Positions 12,925-25,004 are shown, numbered from the stretch's first letter. The stretch: 64,000 nucleotides of DNA from Elmis aenea (GCA_947652605.1 OX393579.1:20295674-20359673), one strand, 5' to 3'. Notes: a model not told the origin generated them from the sequence alone. Numbers and translations: made by a program.

Positions 12925-13080
12925 GGCCCGGTTGCACAAAGTAGCACGTGTTAAAATATGGTTTAATCCCCAAAACTAGGCAACATCAGCGGTAACTATG
13001 CTGCGATTTTGTCTAATTCTAAGGTTAACGTAGTTTAACTCCGGGGTTAATCCTAGGTTCAACTTAATGCAATCGGGTCT
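12925..13080. mobile_element. Short MITE with GGCCCGGTTGCA ends
   Basis: A 156-bp element begins GGCCCGGTTGCACAAAG and ends with the inverted CTTAATGCAATCGGGTCT. TTTAATCC, GGTTAACG and GGGGTTAATCC words are spread in both orientations. It is the same family as 12550-12899. The internal part is shorter. Confidence 0.65.
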
Positions 13081-14286
13081 AAAAATATTATTAAAATTTT
13101 AAAAAGTTTTAAAAAAAATTGCAGTGCTTTTGCATCGATTTGTAGTTGAAATGAATAAAACTATATGCAAGATGTATTTTAAAGTAAAAACTTGTTGCTT
13201 CTTTTAAAGATTGATTGTATAAGATAACTCCTATTAGTCATGGTGCTGTTTATAAAGTCCGTAAGTGATTCCATACTCAATACAATAATGTATTTTTTTG
13301 CAATCACGATTAAACTAATTTAAACAACATTTTGGTCGGCAGTTTTTTTTTGATAATGTTTTAATCTTTTATATAAAATATCGATTTAATTATTTTTATA
13401 ACGAAATGGAACCTTTACGTAGTTAATGGCCGAATGTGTGTTTTGTTTTTATTTTAAAAGGTGAAGTTGCAAGTGAATAATTTCGTTTCATGCACATTTT
13501 CTGAAATTGCGTGTTTCGTTTTAATTATACGATGTAGTTGGCTGTCCGAAAACATGTAAATATCATACAACAGCATTTTAAAATGCTCGTTACTGAATTT
13601 TACAGAGTTCATGAGTAATTTGGCGCATTATAAAGGCAGATAACGCTGCATGACGACACGGTCATCAATTTGAAAACCCGCAACATTTAATTTTACAGCA
13701 GAACGTTATCCTTTTCATAGTATTATATCGTACGAGAATATATAAAAATAAATGAACGACGACAATAATGGAGGCTGGAATACAGGTTATCAAACATTTG
13801 CACATACTTTGTGTCAATTGCCTGAAACAAACGACTGCGCTGTTTATTCGCTTATCTGATCGAAGATGGCAGCGCTTAGTGATTGCTACTAATTGACGAT
13901 CGCTCTCCATACACAGGCAATTGGTAATATGATTTATTCATTAAATGTTCTAATGTCAAGTTGTTTTATGTTATTGCTATTTTAGGAGCTCTATCAGATT
14001 AGTCGAATTGCGGATCAGTCGATAAAAGACTTACACGTGTGGGAATTAAATTAAGAAAATCAATTAAATCGTTTTATGATTTTAAAATTTTGCTTATGGG
14101 TAATTACTTTTCTTCATTTAAGGTTAATAGGCATATTAATTGAATTTTCTAGAAGACTGTTCTTGATTACCATTCTCCATCTTGTGTCGCTTTATTAACA
14201 GTGTTAAGTAACACAACGTTACGATAACAAAAAATAATTATCTTTTTAGAATATAAGTTATCACGAATATCGCCCGTACTCTACAG
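13081..14286. other. Intergenic, no gene seen
   Basis: AT-rich, repeat-poor. The minus reading frame at 13665-13910 shows no domain I recognise, and I do not call it. Confidence 0.5.
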
Positions 14287-15214
14287 CAGTGGTTCTTAAA
14301 CTTTTAGTAGTCGCGGCCCCCTAAATATCCTAAAATATTTTCGCCCCTTAGTAACAAAAATATTACGGTTTATTTAAGAAGATTTTTTTTTTTTTTTCTC
14401 ACAGAACATTTGCCATCTGTCCGAAGACAATAAACAAATCCTTTGACATTGACACAATTAAAATGACGAAACAGAGAGACATGTAAGTGGCTGCCCAGTG
14501 GCACCCACTCCTTCAATAAACATAAGAACTTATTTCTATGTACTTATCTACTACTCATAACGTTCTATTAAGTCTGCTGTTCTCCAGCGCTTTAGTCTTC
14601 GCTTGTCTGTCCCTTCATTGATCAGGTTCGCGGCCAGGTGGTTGAGATGCTGACTTAGCCTGTCCATGTTTTTTTTGCAGTACTTTTTGATTTCTTCTTT
14701 TACTGGCACTATTTGTAAGTCCTGTCTTATTATTTCGTTCGTAACAAACCATGGGGCGGCCACTAGCATTCGCAACACTTTGGCCTGAAACCTATCTAGG
14801 ATATCGATGTTAGAGTTAGCGGCTGTACCCCACAACTGCAGGCCGTATGTCCAGACCGGTTTAAGCACGCACTTGTAGATGAGCAATTTATTTTCTAATG
14901 AAAGTTTTGAATTTCTTCCTAGTAACCAGTACATTTTGCTTAGTTTTATTCCTAGCTGCTTCCTTTTCTGCCATATATGTGTCCTCCAGTTCATGCGTCG
15001 GTCGAGGTGCATTCCCAGGTACTTAACTGATTCTGCCTGTGGTAGTTCCTTACCATTCATATTGACTGGTTTAAGAAGATAGTTCGAATAAAATATGGAA
15101 TAAAAATAATTTTTTTTAAGATTTCAATATTTTAAAAAGTAAATTTTTCGCGGCCCCCCTTAAAATCTTTCACGGCCCCCTAGGGGGCCGTGGCTCCCCG
15201 GTTAAGGATCGCTG
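14287..15214. mobile_element. hAT-type MITE carrying a nested retrotransposon
   Basis: Ends are CAGTGGTTCTTAAACTTTTA at left and the inverted GGTTAAGGATCGCTG at right, with G/C-rich CGCGGCCCCC subterminal blocks. The flanking 8-mers CTCTACAG (14279-14286) and CGCTACAG (15215-15222) match at 7 of 8, fitting a hAT target duplication. A shorter relative without the insertion lies at 38663-38921. Its alignment shows that 14384-15069 is foreign, a later retrotransposon insertion. Without it the element is about 240 bp and has no coding capacity. Confidence 0.9.
14384..15069 (-). mobile_element. 5'-truncated Jockey-like LINE (reverse transcriptase C-terminus)
   Basis: The insertion is flanked by an 11-bp direct repeat TTTAAGAAGAT (14373-14383 and 15070-15080). 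On the minus strand it ends in a 14-base poly(A) (Ts at 14384-14397). This is a complete signature of target-primed insertion with 5' truncation. The minus frame 14551-15069 encodes about 172 residues of the region after the reverse transcriptase palm. It shows YLGMHLDRRMNWRTHI near residue 14, then WTYGLQLWG, and APWFVTNEIIRQDL, all typical of Jockey-type elements. The frame is intact to a stop at 14551, followed by about 150 bp of 3' UTR. Endonuclease and catalytic core are absent. The ATG at 15058-15060 is internal, not a true start. Confidence 0.9.
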
Positions 15215-15399
15215 CGCTACAGGTTGTAATCGAAATAATTTTCTTCTTCCCTATAATTAAAAAGTTAATACTGGTGATTTTTTGACGAATGATACATACG
15301 TTACTTATACATAATGGGTGTACCTAAGTAGGTACAGTTTTATTACCAGAAAGCTTGTTTTTGTGGAAAGTTGTGAATTTGGACCAAAAATCTAGCAAA

Positions 15400-16290
15400 A
15401 TTGTGTGAACTTTAAATTCTGTTGTTTGCGTTTTGCAACTATGTGGGGCTCCCATTTTAATCGTCGATCTAGGTGTATACTAAGATATTGTGGAGTAATT
15501 TTTTGTGGAAGTATATGGTTATTTAACATTATAGGTGTCTTTTTATTGTTAACGTAACATGTACCGATTTTGAAAATATGCTTTTACGTGCCATTTTTCT
15601 AGCCAATGTTGTATGTGGTTAATATTTTCTTGCAAGCGATGTGTAGCTCTAAAAGGGTCACAACTATTGTTTCTTCTGGGGAATTCTTTCTCGAGAAAAA
15701 GTAATTTTTGGATTTCTCATTTCTCGAGAAATTTACAGTTTTTTCTCGAGATTTTTTTTTTCGCTGAACAAACTACATACATGTTGACGTACCTACAAGT
15801 GTCACGGTGGCAGCCTGGCAGCGAATGATAACGATAACATGAAGAGACTACCCCAATACTGCCTCGGTAACAGAAAGTGTGAGCGAAATTCAAGTGAAAC
15901 ATAGTGTAAATGACAAATATAAAACTATTAAGCAAGAATTTAATATATTTCAATCATCAGATACAAGAACCAAAAATTAGAACTACTCAGGAATGCTTTA
16001 TCTACAATAAAGCCAACAAAAATAAATATTTGATGAATTTTAAAATTTATTTATTACATGCCGGTCCAAGATGTGTTTAGATAATAAGTAAAATATATGA
16101 ATTTAATATTAAAGAGTGATAATCATTGTTATATACTCCTAACTTTTTAAACTGAATTTAAGCGGGTAAATGTAAATTTATATATTATATAGGAATTCTC
16201 GAGATTCGAGAAATAAAAACTATCGAGAAATCTTAAACACTACTAGTCACAACGGTTTACCAGCATAGCAGTATCGTCAAATATAAAACA
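15400..16290 (-). mobile_element. Jockey-like LINE fragment, split by an insertion
   Basis: On the minus strand the part at 16254-16290 contains FDDTAMLVN, matching the (Y/F)xDD catalytic box of reverse transcriptase. The part at about 15420-15664 continues with ATHRLQENINHIQHWLEKW, the usual sequence that follows this box in Jockey-type elements. The two parts are separated by the 15665-16245 element. They rejoin in frame if one copy of the GTCACAAC duplication is removed. Stops further downstream show decay. Outer borders are approximate. Confidence 0.75.
15665..16245. mobile_element. hAT-like element with CTCGAGA-rich ends
   Basis: It is flanked by a perfect 8-bp direct repeat GTCACAAC (15657-15664 and 16246-16253), the hallmark length for hAT insertion. 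The left part has TTCTCGAGAA three times within 15690-15755. The right part has CTCGAGATTCGAGAAA. The outermost bases (TATTGTTTCTTC and the inverted TAGTAGTGTTTAAG) are only loosely inverted. No coding capacity. Two overlapping short reading frames here (15613-15953) are by-products of the palindromic sequence. Confidence 0.8.
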
Positions 16291-18299
16291 ATTTTAGAAA
16301 CAAACAAAATAACATGGAACACCCTTTTATACTTTTATTAATGGTGCAATTTTATTCAGTTTATACAAATTAAAAAATTCTTTAATAACAAATTAAACAA
16401 TATAGAAGCAATTCATTTGATTTAAATTTAAATTTAAAAAAATAAATGTTTACACAAATTGTTTAAAAAATACAGTGTGTTGCATTTGCATTAACAAGGG
16501 TTAAATCATATTCGACAAAACCTGAAATAAACAGAAGTTTAATTAATAAACTTTTCGGTTTATGTACAAAATCGTGGTTAAGCTGTTTTTTATTTTTTCA
16601 CCAGCTATAAATTTAATTAGGTATGCAATTTTTAAAAAAGTACGCAAATGTATTAGCTTCCTATAATTACAGAACAAGCTTTTTTTTATTTTGAAACTTA
16701 TAAGTTACTTTAAGAAGGCGTTAATTCTAATTTTGCTCGCAGTTTGTTGTTCGAGGTATGTAGAAAATGCAGATTGAGTTCTCTGACCAGTGTTATCGAC
16801 TACACTTTGTTAGCCACAAACCAACGCATTTGGTGACAAAATTAATTATATTTTTAATGCTATTTGAGTCGGCGACAAATTCATGTATTGTTAGTGAATT
16901 TATTTCTATTAGAGAAGCAAGAACAAGGCAGATGTAACCCGATCAGCCATAAATAACCAATTCACAGAGTCACGGGTTTACAATTGGTTATTTTACATAA
17001 AATAAAAATCAATTACACGAAAGCTCTTAGCATATATTCAAATCCGAAACATTCCCTACAGGTAAATAAAAATTGATCCGAACAAAACGTGAAACACTAT
17101 ACACCATACCTGTCGATGGAGCAAAGCAAACTCGTATAGAATCGACAAACCAATAAATCATCGAACTTAGAGTTACGCTGAGGAAATACGGACTTATAAT
17201 AAATAAAAATAGAACGAAAGAGCGTCGAAAGGCATCGCCTACTCTTCGCCTGGTTTTTAATTGTTATGGATCAGTAATTAAACAAATAAATTACTAAACG
17301 GTCTCTTTCGCCGTTATTAATGATCCAACAACAGTTGCCAGCCATTCGAACGTGCTTATTATGTAATTATCAGTTAGTTTTAATCTTGGGTTAAGCAAAC
17401 CTTTCAGAACAGCCAACAAATTACTCACGAGTACACTCCCCTACAAAACTAATTATCGTTCTTTGTCTTTGTAAATTATCTCTATCGATACATTCACAAA
17501 ATGTTACATCTTGTACTACCAGCATCTCGCCACGAAAATTATGGTGCTTTCAAAATCACTAGCAGTTCAGTTGTGCTATAAAACTTTCATAAAATTATTG
17601 TTATGATGTTCAGTTTTAGTGGTTTCTATATTTAGACATCGGTATTTGTTATAAACAGAAACGGGCTTGCCAATTTTTTATCAACGGAAATGCATACAGC
17701 CGGCGGACTCTACATTGCTAGTTTATATTCCGTGATGCTAAAATAATAATTATAACGACAAAAAGTTGATTTGCTTGCCAGTTCAGCTGTTCCTCAATTA
17801 ACTGTATCGTGCTGATTTTGTTTAATATTAATTGCTTAATTTGTTTAATCGTTTAGTGATAATTACTTTAATTAATCTTTAAAAAATGGAGCAAAATAAA
17901 ACTAAACGAATACAATGCATTATTTAATTAATTTTTGAATTATTACTAGTTACATTTAAATAATAAGAACAATAAATTTAAACATTCACAGGGTGTTCCA
18001 AAAATATGTATACGCACTTTGCTTTAACAACTGCGAAACTTATTAACGTTGAAATAATAAAATTTTAGAAGACACTATAATTATACGGGAAAACACTACT
18101 TGTAATGTGCACAGCATAAAAAAAACTAAGTAACGGTAGTCACAACAGATGGTTTACTGTCAGCTTTGAAGATGTTATTCAACTTAAAGTCGTTTTCCAT
18201 ATATGGCATTATCTGATATTGGGTAACTATCCAAAATTTTGTGACTTATCTCTATTCTCTCTAGACTCTAGAATATTCACAATTTCCAAAATACCGGTC
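16291..18299. other. Intergenic; repeat-poor block at 16730-17480
   Basis: No gene seen. About 16730-17480 has no repeat ends and contains several ATTAATTA/TAATTA-type words, so it is a possible conserved non-coding block. A lone Tc1/mariner-like terminus, ACAGGGTGTTCCAAAAA, begins near 17990. Confidence 0.45.
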
Positions 18300-19720
18300 C
18301 GCCCCTGTGGAACTAACAAGAAATTACCTGCCACAACCAAAACTTTTAAAGGGTACAAGTTTTCTCTCTTTTTTGTGGCGCTACATCACGCTTCGAGCTC
18401 TGTCCTCCCTTATTCTCTTTCTCCATCAGTTTCTATCCATAGCGCCCTCTTCCAGTTTCGTAGTTTTAAAATGTTCATCGCGTCTTCAACAACTTCGTAA
18501 CCTTTTCCGGGGTCTTTCAACTGGTCTGCTCACCTCCGTTTTCGATTCAAATACCCTTTGGTATTCTTACCTCCTCCATTCCAACTACATGACCTGCCCA
18601 GCAAAGTCTTTGTATTCTGACAAATTAAGCCATGACTCTTTGTATGTACTGATCATATAACTCGTAGTTTTACCTAGATCTTCAAACTCCATTGTCTTCT
18701 TTTGACCAAAATATTCACCTTACAATATTATTTTTCGAATGCACCGATTTAATTTGCCATGATTTGAGTTAAAACCCATTTTCCACACTCATATGTCATT
18801 ATGGTTTTCACGATACTTTTGTTAACTTGTGTTTTACCTATTATTCAGGTTGGCATATCAAGACGTCAATATTTATAGAGAGTTAAATATGCTTTATTCG
18901 CCAGAGTGACTCTTCTTCAAGTTTCCATTTCTTCACTACCATCTTTAGATAGTTTCGCTCACAGGTACGTAAAAGCTTACACCGGGTTCTAACTTATCGT
19001 CTCTTATCGTTACGCTTTAAAGCAGTCCTGTGCAACCTGCGGCTTGAGAACCCTATGCGACCCCTCTGACATTTTTATGCGGCCCGCGGCCCAGTAGTTG
19101 TATGTTACCTATAACCATTGCGGTTTTTAGAGAGTAAAACATTAAGTGTCATTATATGTCAAAAAGTGCTCAAAAAAGGTGAGGAATTACAGGTAATTTA
19201 AGAAGAGATTAAATAATTGAAATGAAAGAGAACTTAGCGGGACAACAAAACTGAGAAACTCAATTTTGTCTTAAAAACTGATTTAGAAATAAAAAATGAG
19301 AAAATCGCTTCGCGTTAACTACGCTTCTGACTAAGAAATTTAAAACCGATTTTTTTTTTGGGAATCCTTTGTATGTCACTGCGTTGCACATATTGAAAAT
19401 TTATGCGCGAAAAAAAAATCTGTTTCAAAATTTCTCCGGACTCTTCACACTTAGAAAAATCTCCATATCCACTAGAAAGTGATGCGGCCCGTTACGATTT
19501 CATAAAATTTGCAATTGGCCCTTTGGCTTAAAAGGTTGCACGGCCCTGCTTTAAAGGGTCCTATTTAGCACGTGCTAATGTTGATGTCTCTAATTTTTCT
19601 GTATTTATTGTTATTTCCACCTTCTTGGCTTTGTGTTCTGTGTCGGTATAGGCTTCTTTTATAGTTGTCATTGATGAAAATTAATAACAGGAATTTGGAA
19701 TTTTTATGTATTTTACGGAA
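18300..19720 (-). mobile_element. RTE-like LINE, decayed reverse transcriptase 3' part
   Basis: Read on the minus strand with frameshifts, the order is: EAYTDTEHKAKKVEITINTEK near 19650; LKKSHSGE near 18915; IVKTIMTYECGKWVLTQ near 18800 (family usual YGCETWTLT); MTCPAK antisense near 18600; and RPRKRLRSC with KLEEGAMDRN near 18510-18400. The last matches the GRPRxRW ... NWR tail of RTE-like endonuclease-reverse transcriptases. The element is interrupted by a hAT MITE at 19023-19548. Plus-strand reading frames at 18219-18500 and 18307-18660 are antisense shadows of this relic. Confidence 0.65.
19023..19548. mobile_element. hAT-type MITE inside the RTE-like LINE
   Basis: Left end CAGTCCTGTGCAACCTGCGG and right end AAAGGTTGCACGGCCCTG are inverted copies. 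The flanking 8-mers are identical, CTTTAAAG at 19015-19022 and 19549-19556. This target site is itself a palindrome. The 526-bp interior has GCGGCCC-rich subterminal blocks and no transposase frame. It inserted into the LINE relic, so it is the younger of the two. Confidence 0.9.
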
Positions 19721-21430
19721 GCGTTACTTATTTTTTTTAATAATAAGCATTAGTTCAGTTTTTTGTTGAAATCAGATAGGCAATGTTTTTATATTTCTAG
19801 AAAAGGTATAATAATTGTAATAGGTTGATAATGATTTTATCAAGAAAAATGTAAAAATCTACAAGGTATTAGTAGGTCATCAAGACGAAAAAACACCATA
19901 GTGTTTTGTTTGAAATTGCAGCATTTTTTAAACAATTTTCGAACTTTAATTTTGGACATAAAATCTCAAGTAAGTATAGTAATTAAAAATCATGCAGATA
20001 ACACTAAAGTAGGAAAGTAAATTACAATTAACTTATTAAAACGAATTAAGAGAAAATTACATTGAGATTTTTAAATCTATCAAAATTAACACGTTGACTG
20101 CTCAATTTGAGTTAACTCGTATTTGGTGATATATCCAAATAGTTAACTTGGTAACTAGTAAAATGGTGTATTACTTGTTTTTTAAGCGTTGCTATGAGTG
20201 CATTCGTAGTAAATACATGATAAATGAAAGAACAGCGTTTCATTGGTCTTTTTTCAACCTTTTCTCATTCTATGTTTACAATATAAATTGTTCTTCTAGC
20301 GACTGACTCATTTTTTTTTTCATGTGACCAATTTAGCAGTTAAAAAATAGGTAATATTTGTATGCAAAGATGTTAAGAAACTTTAAAAATAGTATTATGT
20401 ATGTGTCTGTTTCATGAACAAATATTGGTCAAATTAACTACCTCAAATTTAAAATAAAATTGGAAATGAAATAATCATTAACACAAATAATTTCACAGTT
20501 TTTTTTGGAAGATGATATCAGAAATCAGATTAATAAAAACAATTTAATCCTAAATAATTCATACCCGTATAAACAAGAGCAAGTTTTGTTTACACTCGTA
20601 TGTTATAATAAATATATGACAATATCAAGTACTTATTACTTAATAAACCGTTCTTGATTGACTCTAAATTACCACAACATAAATTTCTCAGGCACGTCAA
20701 GTTAATAAATAGATAATAGAAGAAGCGTTACAATATCCTGGTTATTAACGGCATTACTAAGTATAGTATTACATAAATCTAGTAAAAGATCGCATAAGGG
20801 CATTTGGCTTTCACCGTCCGATGGCGATATATCAGATATAATTAAGCCGAGTTCATTTTAAAACAGGCGGTTTTAAAGCATTTATCCGGTGATTTTTATC
20901 TCTTAATTGAGTACAAGGTGCTAAGCGCTAATGTTCTGGTTTTCATCCTAAACGATGATGTTTTTATATAATATTGTAACAAATTGCCTAGATGTTATGG
21001 AAAACGCTAACATAATACACACATCGTGCATATTCTGGCAGATGTTACAAATAAAAGTGAATAATAGATATAACAATACCCAATATCTTGAAAAAAAATC
21101 TTCAAGCGTTACTTAAGAATCCAAACTATATGCGGAATGCATTTTGAAAAAAAAACAAAGCAATTTATTTGCTTCATTTGAAAAAACAATTGTTACACTA
21201 TCTGTTGATATAACTAAGTTAATAATCAATTCAATCTGAATTTAAAAAAACGTAATTTAGCGTTTCCATCAGCAATTGTCTCGTGACAAAGATTTTTCTT
21301 CATAATATTTTTGTATATGTAAAATTTGCTAAAAAGCTAAATAAAGATTTTTTATTATTATTTATATATTAAAAAAATTAAGTCGATACTTGATAACATT
21401 TTCAATATCTTTTTAATTTACTATATTTAC
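19721..21430. other. Intergenic, no gene seen
   Basis: AT-rich. A less repeat-like stretch lies at about 20690-20960. No coding signal or repeat border that I can support. Confidence 0.5.
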
Positions 21431-21597
21431 AGGATGTCTCAGAAGCTATAGCCTTGCTAATTTTTAAAAAGTATTACCAAAGAAACTTAAATAGGTGTGA
21501 TTAGAGAGGTAAATCTGTAAATAATAATTATTTGATAACATTGGTTTCTCCTGTGTCTTGATTAGGTTAAATAAACCATGGTTTGCTGGTTTCTAAC

Positions 21598-21700
21598 AGG
21601 TTTATTTTTAAATTTTTAGATTTTTAAATTTTTAGGTTTTTAAATTTTTAAATTTTTAAATTTTTAAATTTTTAAATTTTAAATTTTTTTAAAAATATAA
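21598..21700. repeat. AT-only tandem repeat of about 9-10 bp
   Basis: About ten imperfect copies of an ATTTTTAAA-like unit run in tandem. It lies about 165 bp to the right of a Tc1/mariner-like terminus (TACAGGATGTCTCAGAAG near 21430). Likely a simple tandem repeat, possibly inside a decayed transposon that also holds the transposase relic at 22640-22970. Confidence 0.7.
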
Positions 21701-21895
21701 ATCTTTTTTCTATTTGGTAAGGTAGACATTCTAAACTTTTATATTTAAAAAACAAGTGTCAGTAGGCCATGAAAAAATATATAAGGCTAAAATTAAAATT
21801 TTACTTTTTAATCCAACTTTCTTCGACAGCTACACACTTCCATCTTTTTCTATAAGATTTAAATCACCTTATTCTAAAATGTTTTTAGACTAAGG

Positions 21896-22199
21896 CAGTG
21901 TTTCTCAACCTTTTTGAACTTGCCCCCCCCCCTTTTTCATATCAATTTGTATTGCGCTTCCTTTTCAATCTTTTTATGCAGTGATGACTAAAAAAGGTCC
22001 TCGAATTGTTCTAAAAATCGTCAACTGTTTCACTCTAATGACTTAAAAAAGATCCTTCAATTGGTTTGAAAATCCATCCCGTTTCACATTTGTGACTTAA
22101 AAAATTCAATAAATAGTTTTCTCTTTCATTTCTTCGCGCCCCCTTCAAATATTTGGCACCCTCCTTAGGAGAGCGCGCCCCACTGGTTGAGCACCATCG
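21896..22199. mobile_element. hAT-type MITE
   Basis: Left end CAGTGTTTCTCAACCTTTTT and right end TGGTTGAGCACCATCG are inverted copies with some mismatches. The flanks GACTAAGG (21888-21895) and GACTACGT (22200-22207) agree at 6 of 8. The left end carries a long C-run, and GCGCCCCC blocks sit near the right end. No coding capacity. Confidence 0.75.
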
Positions 22200-22639
22200 G
22201 ACTACGTTAAATAAATAAATCTCACAGTATATGCTAAATTCGGGAATATAAGAAGAAATTCTTAGCTCAGCAAAACCAGAATTTGGGAAAAACTGTTGAA
22301 CGTTGTTAATATCCTACACTCTGCAATTATCGATAAGCAGCAAATGTTTTTCGATGATAAAAATTTGGCGGTTTGTTTTCTAAAGCAATTTAAAAATTTT
22401 GAATAATCTTACTTACCATAAACTTAACCTCTTATTGTAGAACCCTTATGTATCTATACTTTTTACATCCCAAAAAACTTAGCCATCAGTTTTTCCGCAG
22501 AAGATTGAGATTTGGTATTATGAACCTACTCACTGTATGAACTCTAGTTTTGTAGTAAGGTTTCAGTAAAATACTTACTTAGATCTCGATATCATTCACA
22601 ATTCTTGAAAAGCAAATGTAAGGTTTTGTGTGGCATCCA

Positions 22640-22970
22640 CACTTTCTTAAAAATGTTCTTTCTAAATATGTTTTAAGTAGTTCTTCTGAATTTAACGCCC
22701 ATACACTTTTTTCGTACCCAAACTATCGTGTAAAATATCGAGAACTGTTGTTTCAGATACATTAACTTCTTTGACGATAACAAAGACTTTCATTTGACGA
22801 TCCATCAACACTAAATTCTCACAATTGCTCATCGTTTCTTGTGTTCTTCTCTCCAAAGATCTACCACACCTTGGGTCATTTCATATTGACTCTCTGCCCA
22901 GGTATAGATCACGATTTTACTTGAAAATATGTTGGTGAGTCTTCACCATACTCCACTTCCATTCTTGCGT
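22640..22970 (-). pseudogene. Degenerate mariner transposase, N-terminal part
   Basis: The minus strand reads, with small frame changes: DPRCGRSLERRTQE; then ENLVLMDRQMKVFVIVKEVN; then VSETTVLDILHDSLGTKKV near 22745-22690. This is the second helix-turn-helix region of mariner transposase. The family pattern there is RxxTVRMIAxELNIS followed by TVHxILxxDLGMRKV. It ends in a stop where the linker to the catalytic domain should start. No catalytic aspartates are present. It may belong to the same decayed element as the terminus at 21430. Confidence 0.7.
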
Positions 22971-23793
22971 GTATAAGTTTAGGTCAATTTCTCTCTTTTA
23001 ATAAAAATTTGTTAACACTTTAACTCGAGGTAGATTTTACTCATTTTTACAACACATAACCCACAATAATTTTTTTTTTCTGAAATAGTAAAATTCAACT
23101 TGACAATTTATTTATAAATGCCATATCTACCTGATAGTACCAAATAGGAACTGTGTTTTGTAATTCATGGCGAGGTAGACTTCTTAATCATTTTTCTTTT
23201 TAAATCAAAATCTTTTTATAAAAGTAGTTCCAACTCCATGGCACATATTTTTAAAAAGGTTAAGCGTTTAAGAAGCTCATAATAGCTTAACATATAAGCT
23301 ATTAATAAAGACTACTTATGAGTAAGTTTGTTTAAAATTCCATAAAATAAAATTTTACACATATTTATTGAAGCTGCGGTTTCTAAACTCAGGTCGCCCA
23401 ATAATTGTGGTTAGCAGATAATTCCAGAATCATTTAAATAAGCGACCGCATTTTGTGGTCAAAAACGGGTTCAATATAGTAGTGTAGATTGCTTTATTTC
23501 TATAGGAAAGAAAAAATTATTACGTCATCGTGTATGAGACAACCTGTCAATTTTAGTAATAATATACGTAAAATAACTTTTTCGCACTCAACTTCCGCTG
23601 TGTATTTATAATAAATTTACGTGGTACAAATTGTTGCTGTTAGAAAGAGAAATATTCAAGGGAAAAGCTAAAGTGAGAAATAATTAAGCAAATCTGATTC
23701 AATAAAAAACAAGTGACAGGATTGGAGTGACTAACCATTGGCGACCTAGCCCTGTTACGATTATTTAGGCAATTCCTATTACATTATCACTAA
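22971..23793. other. Intergenic, no gene seen
   Basis: AT-rich sequence without a supported feature. Confidence 0.5.
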
Positions 23794-24063
23794 CTAAACT
23801 CTGTCCAACACTTTTAAGTATTTTAAGTCGCCTGGTCTCATTTTCGTTGTTAAGCATATAATGGCTAAAACGTTTGGTTGGTCATATAGGCAAGCCACAT
23901 AGCTTTTGGTAATTCTTGATGTTTCTTTGTAGATCCATCGTATCTGCAGATCAACAAGTAGTTGTAGAGTTTTGTTGCTAGCGTACCATGGAGCATCTGT
24001 AATATACTTCGAAGAGCTTTGTTCTAGAACCGCAGTATTATATTTATGTATTTCGAAAAGCAA
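23794..24063 (-). mobile_element. Jockey-like LINE C-terminal fragment
   Basis: The minus frame has ITDAPWYASNKTLQLLVDLQIRW around residues 21-43, then SKSYVACLYDQPNVLAI in a looser form and LKYLKVLDRV at the end. The APWYxSNxTLxxDLxI block follows the reverse transcriptase domain in Jockey-type elements; compare APWFVTNEIIRQDL in the 14384-15069 copy. The two are related but distinct families. No tail or target duplication was recognised. Confidence 0.75.
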
Positions 24064-24149
24064 AATATGTAATGTTATTCTAATTTAAGTGGCACATGTA
24101 ATCTTTTAGTGAAAATTTACATGATCAAAACGGTATTTTTAGGACCTAG

Positions 24150-25004
24150 GTAGAGAAGACCAGGGATGAAAGTAACAAGTTTTTGTTTTTATTTTATTTC
24201 CCATAAAGTAAAACAAGTTTTTTACACCCAAATTGATTTAATGATAGATTGGGCATTTGTCTCTCTTCCACGATATTTCGTCAAGCATACGTAAGAAATT
24301 TGTTTTTTCTGTAGTAAAACAGCTGTTACTTCCAACCTCAACGGTGGGGCGGGCTAAAAGTAACAATGATCGGGGTAAGTTGTAACAGCAAAATAATTTA
24401 CACAGCTCATAAGTAGTGGGTAAATATATTAGTATTCATCAACAAACTTAATATTTGATTCCATAATACACATTAGCAATATTCGAAAATGTGAAACAAA
24501 AAATAAAACAAATTAAAAAATTTATCCGAACTTTTGTATGTTCTCATTTACGAAAAAAAACACCAATTATGTGCTAAGAGTGAACATTTGCAAGTAAAAA
24601 CATTGATTGGGGTTGGTTGTAACACTTACTTTTGACCCAAGTGTACACAAAACAAATTGGAGGGAATCCACCATTAACCACGATTCCAACGTCAAATTGT
24701 ATTGCATCCACCAATAGCCAAAAAAATTTAGAACATAATAATCTAGGTACTTTTTTGTTCTTGTTTTGGAAATCGCCTAAAAGTCACTCGACGGGTGACA
24801 CAAAGCATTAACTTTTAGGCGGAAAACAGTGACTCTACCTGGCAAAAACTTAACCTCTATGACAGATGAAAACTAGCAATGCAGATAGGGAGGTGGATGT
24901 AAATAAACATTGCACAAGCGCTTAGGGTGACATAACAAAAATTAAAGAAACTATAGGCACTGTTACTACCTACCCGTGTTACTTTCATCCCCAGTCTCCC
25001 CTAC
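24150..25004. mobile_element. TIR element, GTAGGGGAGACTGGGGATGAAAG ends
   Basis: Left end GTAGAGAAGACCAGGGATGA and right end (inverted) GTAGGGGAGACTGGGGATGA continue as inverted repeats through AAAGTAAC. The 855-bp interior has further GTAACA/TGTTAC words in both orientations (for example near 24325, 24385 and 24620). No transposase frame. The right half is repeated at 57560-57886, which proves it is interspersed. Superfamily unresolved. Confidence 0.8.

Noticed and set aside
18219..18660. Two overlapping plus-strand reading frames of 93 and 117 codons
   Set aside because: They lie antisense to the decayed RTE-like reverse transcriptase, and their composition follows from it.
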